Assembly: GCA_937899105.1 (NCBI GenBank)
Contig: CALBPF010000071.1
Coordinates: 1 to 39,610 of the forward strand
DNA: 39,610 nt
Direction of reading: 5' to 3'
Source of the DNA: an uncultured Flammeovirgaceae bacterium
GTDB lineage: Bacteria; Bacteroidota; Bacteroidia; Cytophagales; Cyclobacteriaceae
Shown here: one piece after another, positions 9,490-18,084 of the stretch
How the letters are laid out: each line of letters starts with the position of its first letter
Position numbering within the stretch: position 1 is the first letter of the stretch
The notes under the pieces: model-generated
Database searches by the model: none
What the model saw: the letters and a program-made list of their open reading frames with translations, nothing else
What the model was told of the DNA's origin: nothing
Program-made: the position numbers and the translations under genes

Positions 9490-10224
9490 TTATTTGTCAT
9501 ACGATTCGTAAACAATGAAAGCTTCTTTTAAGCCCTCTTCACTAGCGATTGTCAGATTTTTTTCTTTTAAATCACGTGCAATCTGTTGAGACCTGTCTCC
9601 AAAAAAAGTTAGAATTTTTTTCTTTTTAAGGGAGATGCGTAACAGATCACTGTTAGATTCTTTTACATAATATTCCCTTGCTAATACGTATTGATCTTTA
9701 GTGCTTCGTGTGTTATAACCGTCGGGAGCCTGACCTGCTTTAATAATAATTTTTTCTTTAATGTATACTTTTCTTTTACCGTCAAACAGAATTCTATAAT
9801 AACCTTTATCTGGTAAGTTAATGAAAGAATCTACTTTTTCTCCTGAATCGTTACCTATTTTAAACATCTTGACCATGTCACTATTAATAATAACTGTCAT
9901 ATCGTCTTCTTTCAGCCACAATTCGTCATTGTAACCATTATATCTAAGAGTTAGATTTTTAAAACTAGTGTACTGAGACTGGATCTCGCCATTATTGCTC
10001 CATTCTTGTAAAAATGGAGACCCATCAACGCCTAATACTTTAGTTTTTTTTAAGTCGTCGTTTACAAAGCTTTGCTCAATGATATCTCCTATTGTGTTTT
10101 GAGCTATATCTCTCACCTGAGACCATGACTTTTGAATCGTTAACGCCGCGCCAATAAAAATTAGTACCAGTATTTTGGTTTTTTGTTTTTTAAATGAATA
10201 ATTAAGAATCATATTCTTGAACAT
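9490..10224 (-). CDS. Exported protein of unknown function, GSPxL...LRYNxYND type
   Basis: This 244-residue protein has a basic N-terminus and a hydrophobic segment (about 18-34) ending at KSWSQ, so it is probably secreted or periplasmic. The pattern GVDGSPFLQEW, then LTLRYNGYNDELWLK, then a later basic strand KRKVYIKEKIII, matches a sequence style I recognise from uncharacterised Bacteroidota exported proteins (from memory, not searched). No catalytic motif is visible. The C-terminal part KKKKILTFFGDRSQQIARDLKEKNL is basic and could form a helix. The gene is very AT-rich, stands alone, and converges with the TonB-plug gene. A possible transposase remnant lies just upstream of it. Confidence 0.65.
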   Translation of the reverse strand: MFKNMILNYSFKKQKTKILVLIFIGAALTIQKSWSQVRDIAQNTIGDIIEQSFVNDDLKKTKVLGVDGSPFLQEWSNNGEIQSQYTSFKNLTLRYNGYNDELWLKEDDMTVIINSDMVKMFKIGNDSGEKVDSFINLPDKGYYRILFDGKRKVYIKEKIIIKAGQAPDGYNTRSTKDQYVLAREYYVKESNSDLLRISLKKKKILTFFGDRSQQIARDLKEKNLTIASEEGLKEAFIVYESYDK

Positions 10225-10325
10225 ATTCTTGTTAGATTAAACCCCGGATAAGTTTACAAATTTCATACCGAATGATATTAAGTAAGTAAAAAGGACCGAG
10301 AAATGTAAGCCATTGCCAGTACAAT

Positions 10326-10469
10326 TCACAGCGGCTGTCTTTTAGGTCTTCCTTTAGCTACTCTTTGTAAATGAGGCATGCTTTTATTAATTACGTTTTC
10401 GATGAAGTACTCAGTTTGATTAGCGGTTAGTTCAGTTGGATATATATTACCTTGAGAGGCGCTTGGCAT
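10326..10469 (-). pseudogene. Possible decayed IS5-type transposase N-terminus
   Basis: A 47-codon reading frame begins MPSASQGNIYPTELTANQ and ends GRPKRQPL before TGA. The order YPTELTxxQ...I...RVAKGRPKRQ resembles the start of IS5-family (DUF4096-type) transposases, which open with YP(S/T)DLTxxQW and a basic RGRPRK-like stretch. Past the TGA the same frame continues with IVLAMAYIS for about 16 more codons before another stop; this may be the decayed next helix. The DDE catalytic core is absent, and no terminal inverted repeats were identified. It could instead be a small genuine gene or chance similarity. Confidence 0.45.
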
Positions 10470-10487
10470 AAATTAACAGTTTTCCTA

Positions 10488-11441
10488 TCATCCTATTAAT
10501 AGTGAGTTAGTGTATTTCTTCACTCCTTCCTCAAGGCTGAGGAATTTTTTTGAGTAACCAATTGATCTTAGTTTATCCATATCCGCTTCTGTGTAGTACT
10601 GATATTTATCGCGAATATCTTCAGGAGTATCAATAAAGGATATATTTTCAGTAACACCCATAGCCTGAAAGACGGCTCTGGTAAGATCTAAAAATGTTCT
10701 GGCTTCTCCACTGCCCAGGTTGTAGATTCCGGAATTTTTCCTGTGATGCATTAACCAATAACATACATCTAAAACGTCATCCACATAAATAAAATCTCGT
10801 TTTTGCTCTCCATCTTTGAAATCCGGATTATGCGAGCGAAACAGCTTCATCTCACCGGTGTCCTTGATCTGATTGTAGGCATGCCATACAACGGATGCCA
10901 TACGCCCCTTGTGGTATTCATTAGGGCCATAGACATTGAAGAATTTGAGACCCACCCAAAAAAATGGTTTTTCTTTTTGTTGAAGCGCCCAAAGGTCAAA
11001 ATCCTGCTTGGATTGGCCATAAGGATTTAAGGGTTTCAATCCAGGTATTTGACTCTCGTCATCCATATATCCGTTTTCCCCCAATCCGTATGTTGCTGCA
11101 CTGGATGCATAAACAACAGGAATTTGATATTCTATACACTTTTTCCAAATGTTTTTTGTGTAATCCGTATTCAGACGGGTTAGGAGCTCAATGTCAAAAA
11201 GTGTAGTATCTGTCTTAGCGCCGATATGAAAAATAAACTCTATTTCCTCGTGATTTATATCGATCCAGGGCATGAAAACACCTCTATCCACTTGTTCTAG
11301 GATCTTCAGACCCTCTAGATTTTTGTTTTTTAAAGGATTATCAAATTTGTCTACAGCAACGATGTAGTTGAAATTCTCGTTATTTAGTTTTCTTATCAGT
11401 CTACTGCCTATAAATCCAGCGGCGCCGGTAACAACAATCAT
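10488..11441 (-). CDS. hldD: ADP-L-glycero-D-manno-heptose 6-epimerase
   Basis: This enzyme converts ADP-D-glycero-beta-D-manno-heptose to the L-glycero form for the LPS inner core. The 317-residue chain is an extended short-chain dehydrogenase. It shows the nucleotide-binding GAAGFIGS at residues 6-13, DxxD-like contacts near VDKFDNP, YASSAATYG, the catalytic NPYGQSKQDFD with the Tyr-x3-Lys pair, KFFNVYGPNEYHKGRMASV, and RDFIYVDDV. Length and motifs fit HldD/RfaD closely. It is transcribed leftward, away from queD and lpxB. With lpxB nearby, the segment has an LPS theme. Confidence 0.92.
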   Translation of the reverse strand: MIVVTGAAGFIGSRLIRKLNNENFNYIVAVDKFDNPLKNKNLEGLKILEQVDRGVFMPWIDINHEEIEFIFHIGAKTDTTLFDIELLTRLNTDYTKNIWKKCIEYQIPVVYASSAATYGLGENGYMDDESQIPGLKPLNPYGQSKQDFDLWALQQKEKPFFWVGLKFFNVYGPNEYHKGRMASVVWHAYNQIKDTGEMKLFRSHNPDFKDGEQKRDFIYVDDVLDVCYWLMHHRKNSGIYNLGSGEARTFLDLTRAVFQAMGVTENISFIDTPEDIRDKYQYYTEADMDKLRSIGYSKKFLSLEEGVKKYTNSLLIG

Positions 11442-11490
11442 GTCTTTTTTTTGTAAAGTTGTTAAATCATTTCAGCAATATGAAGTCAAG

Positions 11491-11518
11491 TTTAAAAATG
11501 TTCAGATTACTATCTTTG
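11491..11518 (+). promoter_or_regulatory. Bacteroidota-type promoter for queD-lpxB
   Basis: TATCTTTG (11511-11518) matches the TAnnTTTG -7 consensus exactly. TTTA at 11491-11494 is an imperfect -33 element with a 16-nt spacer. The queD ATG lies 18 bp after the -7 element, implying a very short leader. Confidence 0.5.
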
Positions 11519-11536
11519 CATAAATTTTAGACGCCA

Positions 11537-11953
11537 ATGATTTATGTGAGTAGGCATGAGCATTTTAATGCTGCACACAAATTGTATAACTCATCCTGGA
11601 CAAAGGAGAAAAATGAAGAAGTGTTTGGCCCATGTGCTAACGAAAATTGGCACGGTCATAACTTTGACCTCATCGTTACGGTTAAAGGTGAGCCCAATCA
11701 AGACACCGGATTCGTTGTAGATTTAAAAAAGCTAAGTACGTTAATTCGTAAGGAGGTGATAGAAGTATTTGACCACAAAAACTTAAACCTTGATGTGGAG
11801 GTGATGCGGGGTAAGATGGCTAGCACCGAGAACATGGCTATCGAGATCTGGAAAATACTTCAATCTACGCTTCCTAATATAACTTCAACGGCGCGACTTC
11901 ATTGTGTTAAGCTCTATGAAACTCCCCGTAATTTTGTTGAATATTTTGGTTAA
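11537..11953 (+). CDS. queD: 6-carboxytetrahydropterin synthase / PTPS-family protein
   Basis: This 138-residue protein belongs to the 6-pyruvoyl-tetrahydropterin synthase / QueD family, which turns dihydroneopterin triphosphate into 6-carboxytetrahydropterin on the way to queuosine and other 7-deazapurines. Zinc ligands are His14 (FNAAH) and His39/His41 (WHGHN). The likely catalytic cysteine is Cys33 (FGPCANEN). FDHKNLN and the C-terminal LYETPRN are also typical of the family. The sequence alone does not fully separate QueD from PTPS; QueD is more likely in bacteria. The gene has its own promoter-like element and is followed after 9 bp by lpxB, probably as a convenience operon. Confidence 0.85.
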   Translation: MIYVSRHEHFNAAHKLYNSSWTKEKNEEVFGPCANENWHGHNFDLIVTVKGEPNQDTGFVVDLKKLSTLIRKEVIEVFDHKNLNLDVEVMRGKMASTENMAIEIWKILQSTLPNITSTARLHCVKLYETPRNFVEYFG

Positions 11954-11962
11954 TGTGGTAGT

Positions 11963-13054
11963 ATGAAATATTACCTGATTGCTGGCGAGAGGTCGGGAGA
12001 TTTACACGGCGGGAACCTTATAAAACAGATTAAGCGAAGAGATACTAAGTCGAGCTTTATAGGTTTTGGTGGAAACGAAATGAGCGCTAATGGCATGGTA
12101 CTCTCTGAGCACTACAGTAAGATGGCGTTTATGGGTTTCTTGGAAGTCATGAAAAACCTGGGTACAATCCGTGGTTTAATCCAAAAATGTAAGCAGGATA
12201 TCCTAAATCAAAAACCTGATGTGGTAGTATTAATTGACTATGGCGGCTTCAATATGAAAATAGCTAGGTTTTGTAAGAAGAATGGGTTTCGTACTTTTTA
12301 TTATATATCGCCAAAGGTATGGGCATGGAATACTAAGCGCGCCCTTAAGCTCAAGGCTACTGTGGATAGAATGTTTGTCATTTTACCATTTGAGATGGAC
12401 TTCTTTAGAAAATACGGTTGGAAAGTAGACTATGTGGGTAACCCTGTACTTGATGCTGTTAAATCATATGCGGTAAATCCAATGGAAACAGGCGAATTTG
12501 TGGCGCTGCTTCCTGGTAGTAGACCGCAAGAGTTGAAGCATGGTCTGCCCATTTTGACTGAGCTGGCGCTGAAAGTACCGGAGGTAACTTTTCGAGTTGC
12601 AGCCGTTGATAACGTTGATGCAACAGTTTACGATGTAATCCGTTCTGCTTCGAATGTTGTACTTGATTTTGGTCATACCTATGATTTGTTGGCCCATGCA
12701 AGAGCAGCTGTAGTGACTTCGGGTACAGCAACACTTGAGGCTGCGTTATGGAAAGTTCCCCAGGTAGTAATATATGAAACCAGTCAAATAAGCTATCTTA
12801 TCGCCAGGAATTTGATCAAAGTAGATTACATATCACTTGTGAATTTGATTATTGGTAAGCCTGTAGTAAAGGAGTTAATTCAAAAGGAGTTTAATGTACA
12901 GAATATTGCTTCTGAGTTGGACTTGCTTTTGAACAATGACGAGTATAGAAATGATATGCTCTCACGATATGATGATTTGTATAAAACACTTGATATTGGT
13001 TCAGCTAGTGAAAATACGGCAGATCTGATGTTAAAATATTTAAAAGCAGGTTAG
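11963..13054 (+). CDS. lpxB: Lipid-A-disaccharide synthase
   Basis: LpxB is a GT19 glycosyltransferase that joins UDP-2,3-diacylglucosamine and lipid X into the lipid A disaccharide at the inner membrane surface. The 363-residue chain starts with YYLIAGERSGDLHGGNL, then shows SPKVWAWNTKRA, LLPGSRPQELKHG and TSGTATLEAALWKVPQVVIY, all diagnostic. Length is normal. It starts 9 bp after queD. Its stop codon overlaps by 4 bp the stop of the opposing helix-hairpin-helix gene, so the two transcripts converge with no terminator space between them. Confidence 0.95.
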   Translation: MKYYLIAGERSGDLHGGNLIKQIKRRDTKSSFIGFGGNEMSANGMVLSEHYSKMAFMGFLEVMKNLGTIRGLIQKCKQDILNQKPDVVVLIDYGGFNMKIARFCKKNGFRTFYYISPKVWAWNTKRALKLKATVDRMFVILPFEMDFFRKYGWKVDYVGNPVLDAVKSYAVNPMETGEFVALLPGSRPQELKHGLPILTELALKVPEVTFRVAAVDNVDATVYDVIRSASNVVLDFGHTYDLLAHARAAVVTSGTATLEAALWKVPQVVIYETSQISYLIARNLIKVDYISLVNLIIGKPVVKELIQKEFNVQNIASELDLLLNNDEYRNDMLSRYDDLYKTLDIGSASENTADLMLKYLKAG

Positions 13055-15117
13055 AACCTAATTCTTGTTTGGACTCTTAAAACAGTTCTACTATTGCCAT
13101 CGATTTCTTCCAGTCCGCTGCCTACAGTTTTGCGATCTATAAAAGTTGTACGTCCGTATTTCGCCCAAAAGTCTAGTTTAGAACTAGCCTTAAACCTTAG
13201 CGCCAAATAATTTCTAAGGCCTCTTCCGCTTAGTGCAGGAATAGAAAAGGTATATAAGACATCTCGTTCGAAGATATACTGACGATTATCGAAATCATCT
13301 GTGTCAAAAAGAGCTATGCGCGCACTTAAACTCCATCTGCTATAGCTAAAGTTAACATCTTGAACCAAGGCAAAGCCTGTTGTAGATTTACCGTTAAAAC
13401 TCTGATGACTGCCTTGTAGCCTTGATTTGATGCTTAAAACGGTAGAAACTTTGTGATCAAGGTTAATTAGGTAACTACGTTTTAATGCATTATCAGCAAG
13501 TTTTAAATTATCCGGTAATTCTGAGTTGTTAATATTATCGGCTTTTGATTGCTGTCTGAACTGGGCATACAAAAGCGTTTGTTTATTTGGACTATATGTG
13601 AATCGAGAAAGGTATTCATAACCAGAACTGGGCTTGCTGATATTTGATCTTATATCGGTAAATACAAAGCCATCAAAAAAAGCAGTAATACTCATTTTTT
13701 GATTTATGGCATGTTTTAACCCTAAGTAAATGCCTTTTTCACCCATATTTCTGGTAGACTCTCCAAAACCTGATGAGTAAAAAGAATGAAAGTTATTGTC
13801 ATAGTTCCTTATTACGATAGATCCTTCAAGGTCGCTATTGAGGTTGCTTACAATCCCTGCTATACTTCCAATACCTCCGGATTTTGATCTGGCGATTTCA
13901 GCGAATAGTGCATAGTTATACTTTCGATAATTTATATAGGCGCTGAAAACAGTATTATTTTGGCCGGTAAAGCGCGACATATTTTCTATACCCTCGTCCC
14001 GAATAATGGGCATTGAATATGCTGTATTTAAAAAATTCATACCTACATTCAAATTTTGCTTCGTATAATCAATATTGGCGCCCCAATTTTTTTCACGAAC
14101 AGCATTTCTGTTTGCTCTTTCACTTTGTGTTCTGTGGAGTCCTGAAGTTTGTATAGATCGTACAAATGGGGTCATTGCATAAGCGCTGTCATTGATTACT
14201 CTTCCATCCTGGTTTAGAGATGAATAAAGCCCTGTGATTCTAAGGTTTTTTCTAACTTGAAAGGTACTGACAACTCCTTTGAAATGTCCCGTTTCAGACA
14301 CTGATGTATACGGTAGCGCTCCAAGATTTACTCTTCTGGTCGTTGTGATTGTTTCCGCTCCTTTGCCTATACTGAAGCCTGAACTAAAAACCAGCCCTTG
14401 TCCATACTGCATTTGGAAGTCGCCAAGAATTAGATTTTGTAGTTTGCCTTTATTCTGTACTTGTCCGTGGAAACTGATAAAGTCAAAGCCAAACTGATTA
14501 CTGTTGAATTCAAAAACTTCACCAGCATCTTTTTCTACGGTGAATCCTAGGCTAAAGTCTTTAGTATAACTTGTTCGAAAACGTCCATAAAGCTTGTCGG
14601 CATTTCCTGCATATCTGCTCGACTCATCATTTTCAGGTGTCTTGAAACCATTCTTTGTTTCTAGCGTCCTTTCATAGCGAAGGATAAGGTAATTGTTTGA
14701 TTCATTCCAAATACGCTTCGGTAATCCCTGCAGTGAACCTCGAGGTTGTCGGGTATCTATTTTTATAAATGACTTAAGCCTTCGTAACGTCTTAAGATCA
14801 AATTCAGGAATGGCTTGAAGCTCGTATACTGAAACCAGTTCTCCAAACCTTTTCTTATAATCAAAAAAAGCCTGGACTTGTCGATTTGACAAAATGTATA
14901 AAGATGCCAGATCCTGTTCTGTTGCTTGATTAAGATCAATAGGATTGCTTAAAAAGAGTAGCAAAACCTCATATAGCTCGTCATAGTTAATATCTTGATC
15001 TTGTCCTTGAAAAACCTCTTCAATGATCCTCTCAATATTGGTTGGAGAGGCCTCATGTTGAGCATAAATACAAGTGGAGCCTACAATGCAAACGAAAATG
15101 AGTATACTTCGTCTCAC
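13051..15117 (-). CDS. Helix-hairpin-helix-containing outer-membrane beta-barrel protein
   Basis: This 688-residue protein has a signal peptide ending near CIYAQ. It carries two ComEA-like helix-hairpin-helix units at about 55-120 (PIDLNQATEQDLASLYILSN and FGELVSVYELQAI...LKTLRRLKSFI). The rest is a long alternating aromatic/polar region typical of an outer-membrane beta-barrel, ending in VLRVQTRIRF. Such HhH plus barrel proteins recur in Bacteroidota, but I know of no settled function. The HhH part could bind DNA or serve as a protein interaction module. Its start overlaps by 4 bp the stop of the PorV-like gene upstream, so translation is probably coupled. Confidence 0.75.
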   Translation of the reverse strand: MRRSILIFVCIVGSTCIYAQHEASPTNIERIIEEVFQGQDQDINYDELYEVLLLFLSNPIDLNQATEQDLASLYILSNRQVQAFFDYKKRFGELVSVYELQAIPEFDLKTLRRLKSFIKIDTRQPRGSLQGLPKRIWNESNNYLILRYERTLETKNGFKTPENDESSRYAGNADKLYGRFRTSYTKDFSLGFTVEKDAGEVFEFNSNQFGFDFISFHGQVQNKGKLQNLILGDFQMQYGQGLVFSSGFSIGKGAETITTTRRVNLGALPYTSVSETGHFKGVVSTFQVRKNLRITGLYSSLNQDGRVINDSAYAMTPFVRSIQTSGLHRTQSERANRNAVREKNWGANIDYTKQNLNVGMNFLNTAYSMPIIRDEGIENMSRFTGQNNTVFSAYINYRKYNYALFAEIARSKSGGIGSIAGIVSNLNSDLEGSIVIRNYDNNFHSFYSSGFGESTRNMGEKGIYLGLKHAINQKMSITAFFDGFVFTDIRSNISKPSSGYEYLSRFTYSPNKQTLLYAQFRQQSKADNINNSELPDNLKLADNALKRSYLINLDHKVSTVLSIKSRLQGSHQSFNGKSTTGFALVQDVNFSYSRWSLSARIALFDTDDFDNRQYIFERDVLYTFSIPALSGRGLRNYLALRFKASSKLDFWAKYGRTTFIDRKTVGSGLEEIDGNSRTVLRVQTRIRF

Positions 15118-15932
15118 TTTTTTGATAAGACGTAGTTTAACGCTAACTGGTGAGTATTACCTAATACATAGTCAATTCTAATGGCATAGTCAATTTCTAC
15201 CTTCCAGGTCTTAAGGCCTAAACCGAAAAAGTTTACAAAGGGAGCGGTGTTAATTCCAGTGCGAAAGGAGAACTTGGGGAGAAATACATACTCAATACCA
15301 AGTTTAAACCGTGGATCATATTCAATGTCCTTTTCTACATCTGCATTTAATATCAATTTATCATTCTCCCTGTATGAGACGCCTACGTTCAGAATGGTGG
15401 GTAGCCTTTCATCCTCCAGGTCGGAGAGTTTTGCCCGATTAACATTACGAATAAATGCACCAAGCAAGAATTCATCACTTAATCTGACGGTGCCACCAAA
15501 ATCAACGGTAAATACTGACCGACTCCCAAAATCTTGAATAGCCGTTTCGAAGTAATTTAGCCGCACACCGAGTTGCCCTATACCGAATTCATTCGCGTAC
15601 GATAAACTAATATTTTGTTGGTGGTATAAGTCATCACCAAACCGAAAAACGGTGAAAGAAGCTGTTCCTAATTTCAAAGGAACAACCGCTCCGGCTCCTA
15701 TTGAAGATAGCTCTTGAATACCATATTGATTTTGTACGGAAATTAATGCTGTGGTTTCCTTTACAACCGATAAACCTGATGGGTTATTAAATGCAGACCA
15801 ATTACCAACCAGTGCAGAATTTGTGTTTCCCATCCCTAATGGGCGAGCGCCTAGCTCTATTCCGTTTTGAGCGTTACTTTTGTAAGTAAATAAGATTATG
15901 GCTAGTATGCCAATGAATTTAAATGTAATCAA
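15114..15932 (-). CDS. PorV/PorQ-like outer-membrane beta-barrel protein
   Basis: The 272-residue chain begins with a signal peptide ending near KSNAQ. It continues with GIELGARPLGMGNTNSALVG and WSAFNNPSGLS, the N-terminal pattern of PorV/PorQ and FadL-like barrels. Alternating strands fill the rest (SLSYANEFGIGQLGVRLNYF, FTVDFGGTVRLSD). In type IX secretion PorV shuttles cargo to the surface, but this protein is shorter than PorV and no other T9SS gene is nearby. It is therefore best called a PorV-like barrel of unknown role. It is the first gene of a two-gene leftward unit with the HhH protein and overlaps it by 4 bp. The gap to the divergent MORN gene is only 36 bp. Confidence 0.7.
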   Translation of the reverse strand: MITFKFIGILAIILFTYKSNAQNGIELGARPLGMGNTNSALVGNWSAFNNPSGLSVVKETTALISVQNQYGIQELSSIGAGAVVPLKLGTASFTVFRFGDDLYHQQNISLSYANEFGIGQLGVRLNYFETAIQDFGSRSVFTVDFGGTVRLSDEFLLGAFIRNVNRAKLSDLEDERLPTILNVGVSYRENDKLILNADVEKDIEYDPRFKLGIEYVFLPKFSFRTGINTAPFVNFFGLGLKTWKVEIDYAIRIDYVLGNTHQLALNYVLSKK

Positions 15933-15968
15933 ACAAATTTTTTTTTACCGCCGAATATAATTGATTAA

Positions 15969-16595
15969 ATGAAATTCAAAAAAGGATATATCATATTTAA
16001 ATTACTGGTAATAATCGGACTCTCAGTAGATAGTAAACTTTTTGGTCAGCTCTACTATGATGATGGAGCCATTAAGGCAAATGGTCTTTGGGAGAACAAC
16101 CTAAGGGACGGGGAGTGGGTTTTTTACTATCCCTCTGGTCAGATCAGTAGCATTGAGCGCTACAGACGTGATCAACTGCATGGTAACGCCAAATACTTTG
16201 ATTTTGAGGGCAATTTAATTGGTAACGAGTACTGGGAAAATGGTAGCCTTGAAGGTTTGGCTACATATTACCACCAAAATGGACAAACTGAGAAATCTGG
16301 GCGGTATCAAAACAGTCTTTATTCAGGTCTTTGGAAGTTTTATCATGAAAATGGTCAATTGAAACGTCAGGTCAATTATATAGATGGCTTGATAGATGGG
16401 GAATGGATTTATTATAATGATAAAGGTATAGTGATTCAGAGAGGATCTTATAAATCAGGAAAGGAAACGGGTAAGTGGTTTTTCTATTCTGCAGATGGAA
16501 AGCTTGAATTTGAGGGAGAGTATTTAAGCGGAGAAAAGGTGGGAGAGTGGTTTCGAGCAACGAAACGAGGGAAGAAAAAGTCATGGAAATACTAA
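15969..16595 (+). CDS. MORN-variant repeat protein (YwqK-like)
   Basis: This 208-residue protein has a hydrophobic N-terminal segment (about 8-25, ending KLFGQ) that is probably a signal peptide. It is followed by about seven repeats of roughly 23 residues of the MORN_2 type, each with the pattern G(E/L)W.FY...G, for example DGEWVFYYPSGQISS, SGLWKFYHENGQLK and TGKWFFYSADGKLE. The end is basic (TKRGKKKSWKY). Databases often label such proteins YwqK-family antitoxin, but there is no toxin gene here. A structural or envelope role is more likely; the function is unknown. It converges with the BamA-like gene, the two stops overlapping by 4 bp. Confidence 0.75.
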   Translation: MKFKKGYIIFKLLVIIGLSVDSKLFGQLYYDDGAIKANGLWENNLRDGEWVFYYPSGQISSIERYRRDQLHGNAKYFDFEGNLIGNEYWENGSLEGLATYYHQNGQTEKSGRYQNSLYSGLWKFYHENGQLKRQVNYIDGLIDGEWIYYNDKGIVIQRGSYKSGKETGKWFFYSADGKLEFEGEYLSGEKVGEWFRATKRGKKKSWKY

Positions 16596-18022
16596 AATTC
16601 CTTTTTCAGATGAAAAAAGAGTCCGCCTTCGTTTTCTCTATTAACAGAATACTCAAATCGAATTACGGTGTCGTAATACGTGACAAAATCAACTCCAAGG
16701 CCAGTTCCGAAAATATACCGATCAGCTAAGCGACTGCTTATCCGGTAATTATCATAATTGTGCACATATCCCATATCAAAATATGTCTTTATATAAATAT
16801 CTAGTGGAATTTCCCGGAACTGCTCAAGTGGAATAAGGCCCACTCTTTTTTTTGTTGACAAAATGCGTCTTTTAAATGTACTTCTGCTAAGGCCGAACCT
16901 TGGTCCTTCAATTAGATATAGTTCATAACCTCTGACAACATCTTTTTTGAATCCCATGGCATTAAAATTTGAATAGGGTTGATCTGAAGGAAATGTAAAT
17001 GAAAGAGAGGTGTAATTCGAAAAAAAGAACTTCTTCCCAAGGTCATAATGCTGCGATAACCCCAGTTTAATCTCCCATTGGTCTAAATCATCAAACAGGC
17101 TGAGGCCAAATTTGCGGATATCAAAATCAAAACGACGTCCTTTTAGCGGATAGGGATTAAAATCTCGTTTGTCATAAGTAAAGCCATAGCGTAAGGTAAA
17201 GTATCTTTGTGAGGTATTGCTGTTTTTGTAATATTCAGGATTTAAAATAGCTACTGTATCCCGTACTGTATTATAATTGAAGCTCAGATTAACACGGTGA
17301 AATATATAGAATGAATTTCTAAAAGTATAACCTACACCATAGGTCTGTTCTGTTCTAAGTAATTCATCAGCATCATAAAAAGACTGAATATGGTCTTCAG
17401 TTTGAAAAGCAATATTATTGTTTTCTGAGTAATCAAATAGGAATGAGATACCATGACGTTGGGTTTGATCAATATATGGTATTCTGTACACCAGGTTAAA
17501 CTTCCTCGTAAACCCAAACTGAAGAGTTAGCCGGAGTTCTTCATTACGACCTCGGAAATTATTTCTATTAAGTTTTATTCCAAAGTTTGTTCTACTAAAA
17601 CTGCCATCTCGGTTCTGCAACCAGTCATTGAAGTTTCTATCTGCTAAGTCAAAAATAGGGGATGGGAAAGTATACCATCGCTCCTTGACAACAATAACTA
17701 TGTCTACCTTCTCAGTGGATAGATCAAGAATAGAGATCTCCACAGAGTTAAAGAGCCGGAGATTTTGAATCCTGTTTCTATCTACTTTTAATAAATCTTG
17801 CAGTTTATCATATCGATAGCTTTTCCCAATTTCTACGTCTACCTCTCTCAGGATGATCTTGGATTTGGTTACCTTGTTTCCAATAATAAAAATGTTGTCA
17901 ATAAGAACGTTCCGTTGGGTGGTATCGGCAATTGCAATATTCTTGTCAGGAATAATAGAGATAGCTTTTTTCTGGGGTGATTGAGAGAAAAGTGAAAACA
18001 AAGAGAAAAGTACCACCAACAT
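16592..18022 (-). CDS. BamA/TamA-like outer-membrane protein with one POTRA domain
   Basis: This 476-residue protein has a short hydrophobic start (SLFSLFSQS), one POTRA domain (about 39-113, NVLIDNIFIIGNKVTKSKII...VDIVIVVKERWY) and a 16-strand-type Omp85 barrel. The barrel holds the conserved loop-6 motif VRGYE (DVVRGYELYLIEG) and ends in Phe. BamA has five POTRAs and TamA three, so this is a smaller paralogue, perhaps for a special substrate or for lipid traffic. Codons just before the ATG would encode KWRRKK, a better basic n-region for the signal peptide. No ATG, GTG or TTG precedes them in frame, so a rare start such as ATT is possible. It lies 62 bp after lgt on the same strand. Confidence 0.8.
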   Translation of the reverse strand: MLVVLFSLFSLFSQSPQKKAISIIPDKNIAIADTTQRNVLIDNIFIIGNKVTKSKIILREVDVEIGKSYRYDKLQDLLKVDRNRIQNLRLFNSVEISILDLSTEKVDIVIVVKERWYTFPSPIFDLADRNFNDWLQNRDGSFSRTNFGIKLNRNNFRGRNEELRLTLQFGFTRKFNLVYRIPYIDQTQRHGISFLFDYSENNNIAFQTEDHIQSFYDADELLRTEQTYGVGYTFRNSFYIFHRVNLSFNYNTVRDTVAILNPEYYKNSNTSQRYFTLRYGFTYDKRDFNPYPLKGRRFDFDIRKFGLSLFDDLDQWEIKLGLSQHYDLGKKFFFSNYTSLSFTFPSDQPYSNFNAMGFKKDVVRGYELYLIEGPRFGLSRSTFKRRILSTKKRVGLIPLEQFREIPLDIYIKTYFDMGYVHNYDNYRISSRLADRYIFGTGLGVDFVTYYDTVIRFEYSVNRENEGGLFFHLKKEF

Positions 18023-18084
18023 CTTCTTCCTACGCCATTTTAATAAAATTAGGGAGGATAATGTTAAGCATAAAACAATTCAAG

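Noticed and set aside
13051..13054. 4-bp stop-codon overlap of lpxB and the HhH gene, and the same at 16592-16595
   Set aside because: Convergent stops overlapping by a few bases are common in compact genomes and need no special explanation.
15969..16595. Toxin-antitoxin system suggested by the YwqK-like MORN protein
   Set aside because: No toxin-like gene is adjacent, the protein appears to be exported, and the antitoxin label for MORN-variant proteins is weakly founded.
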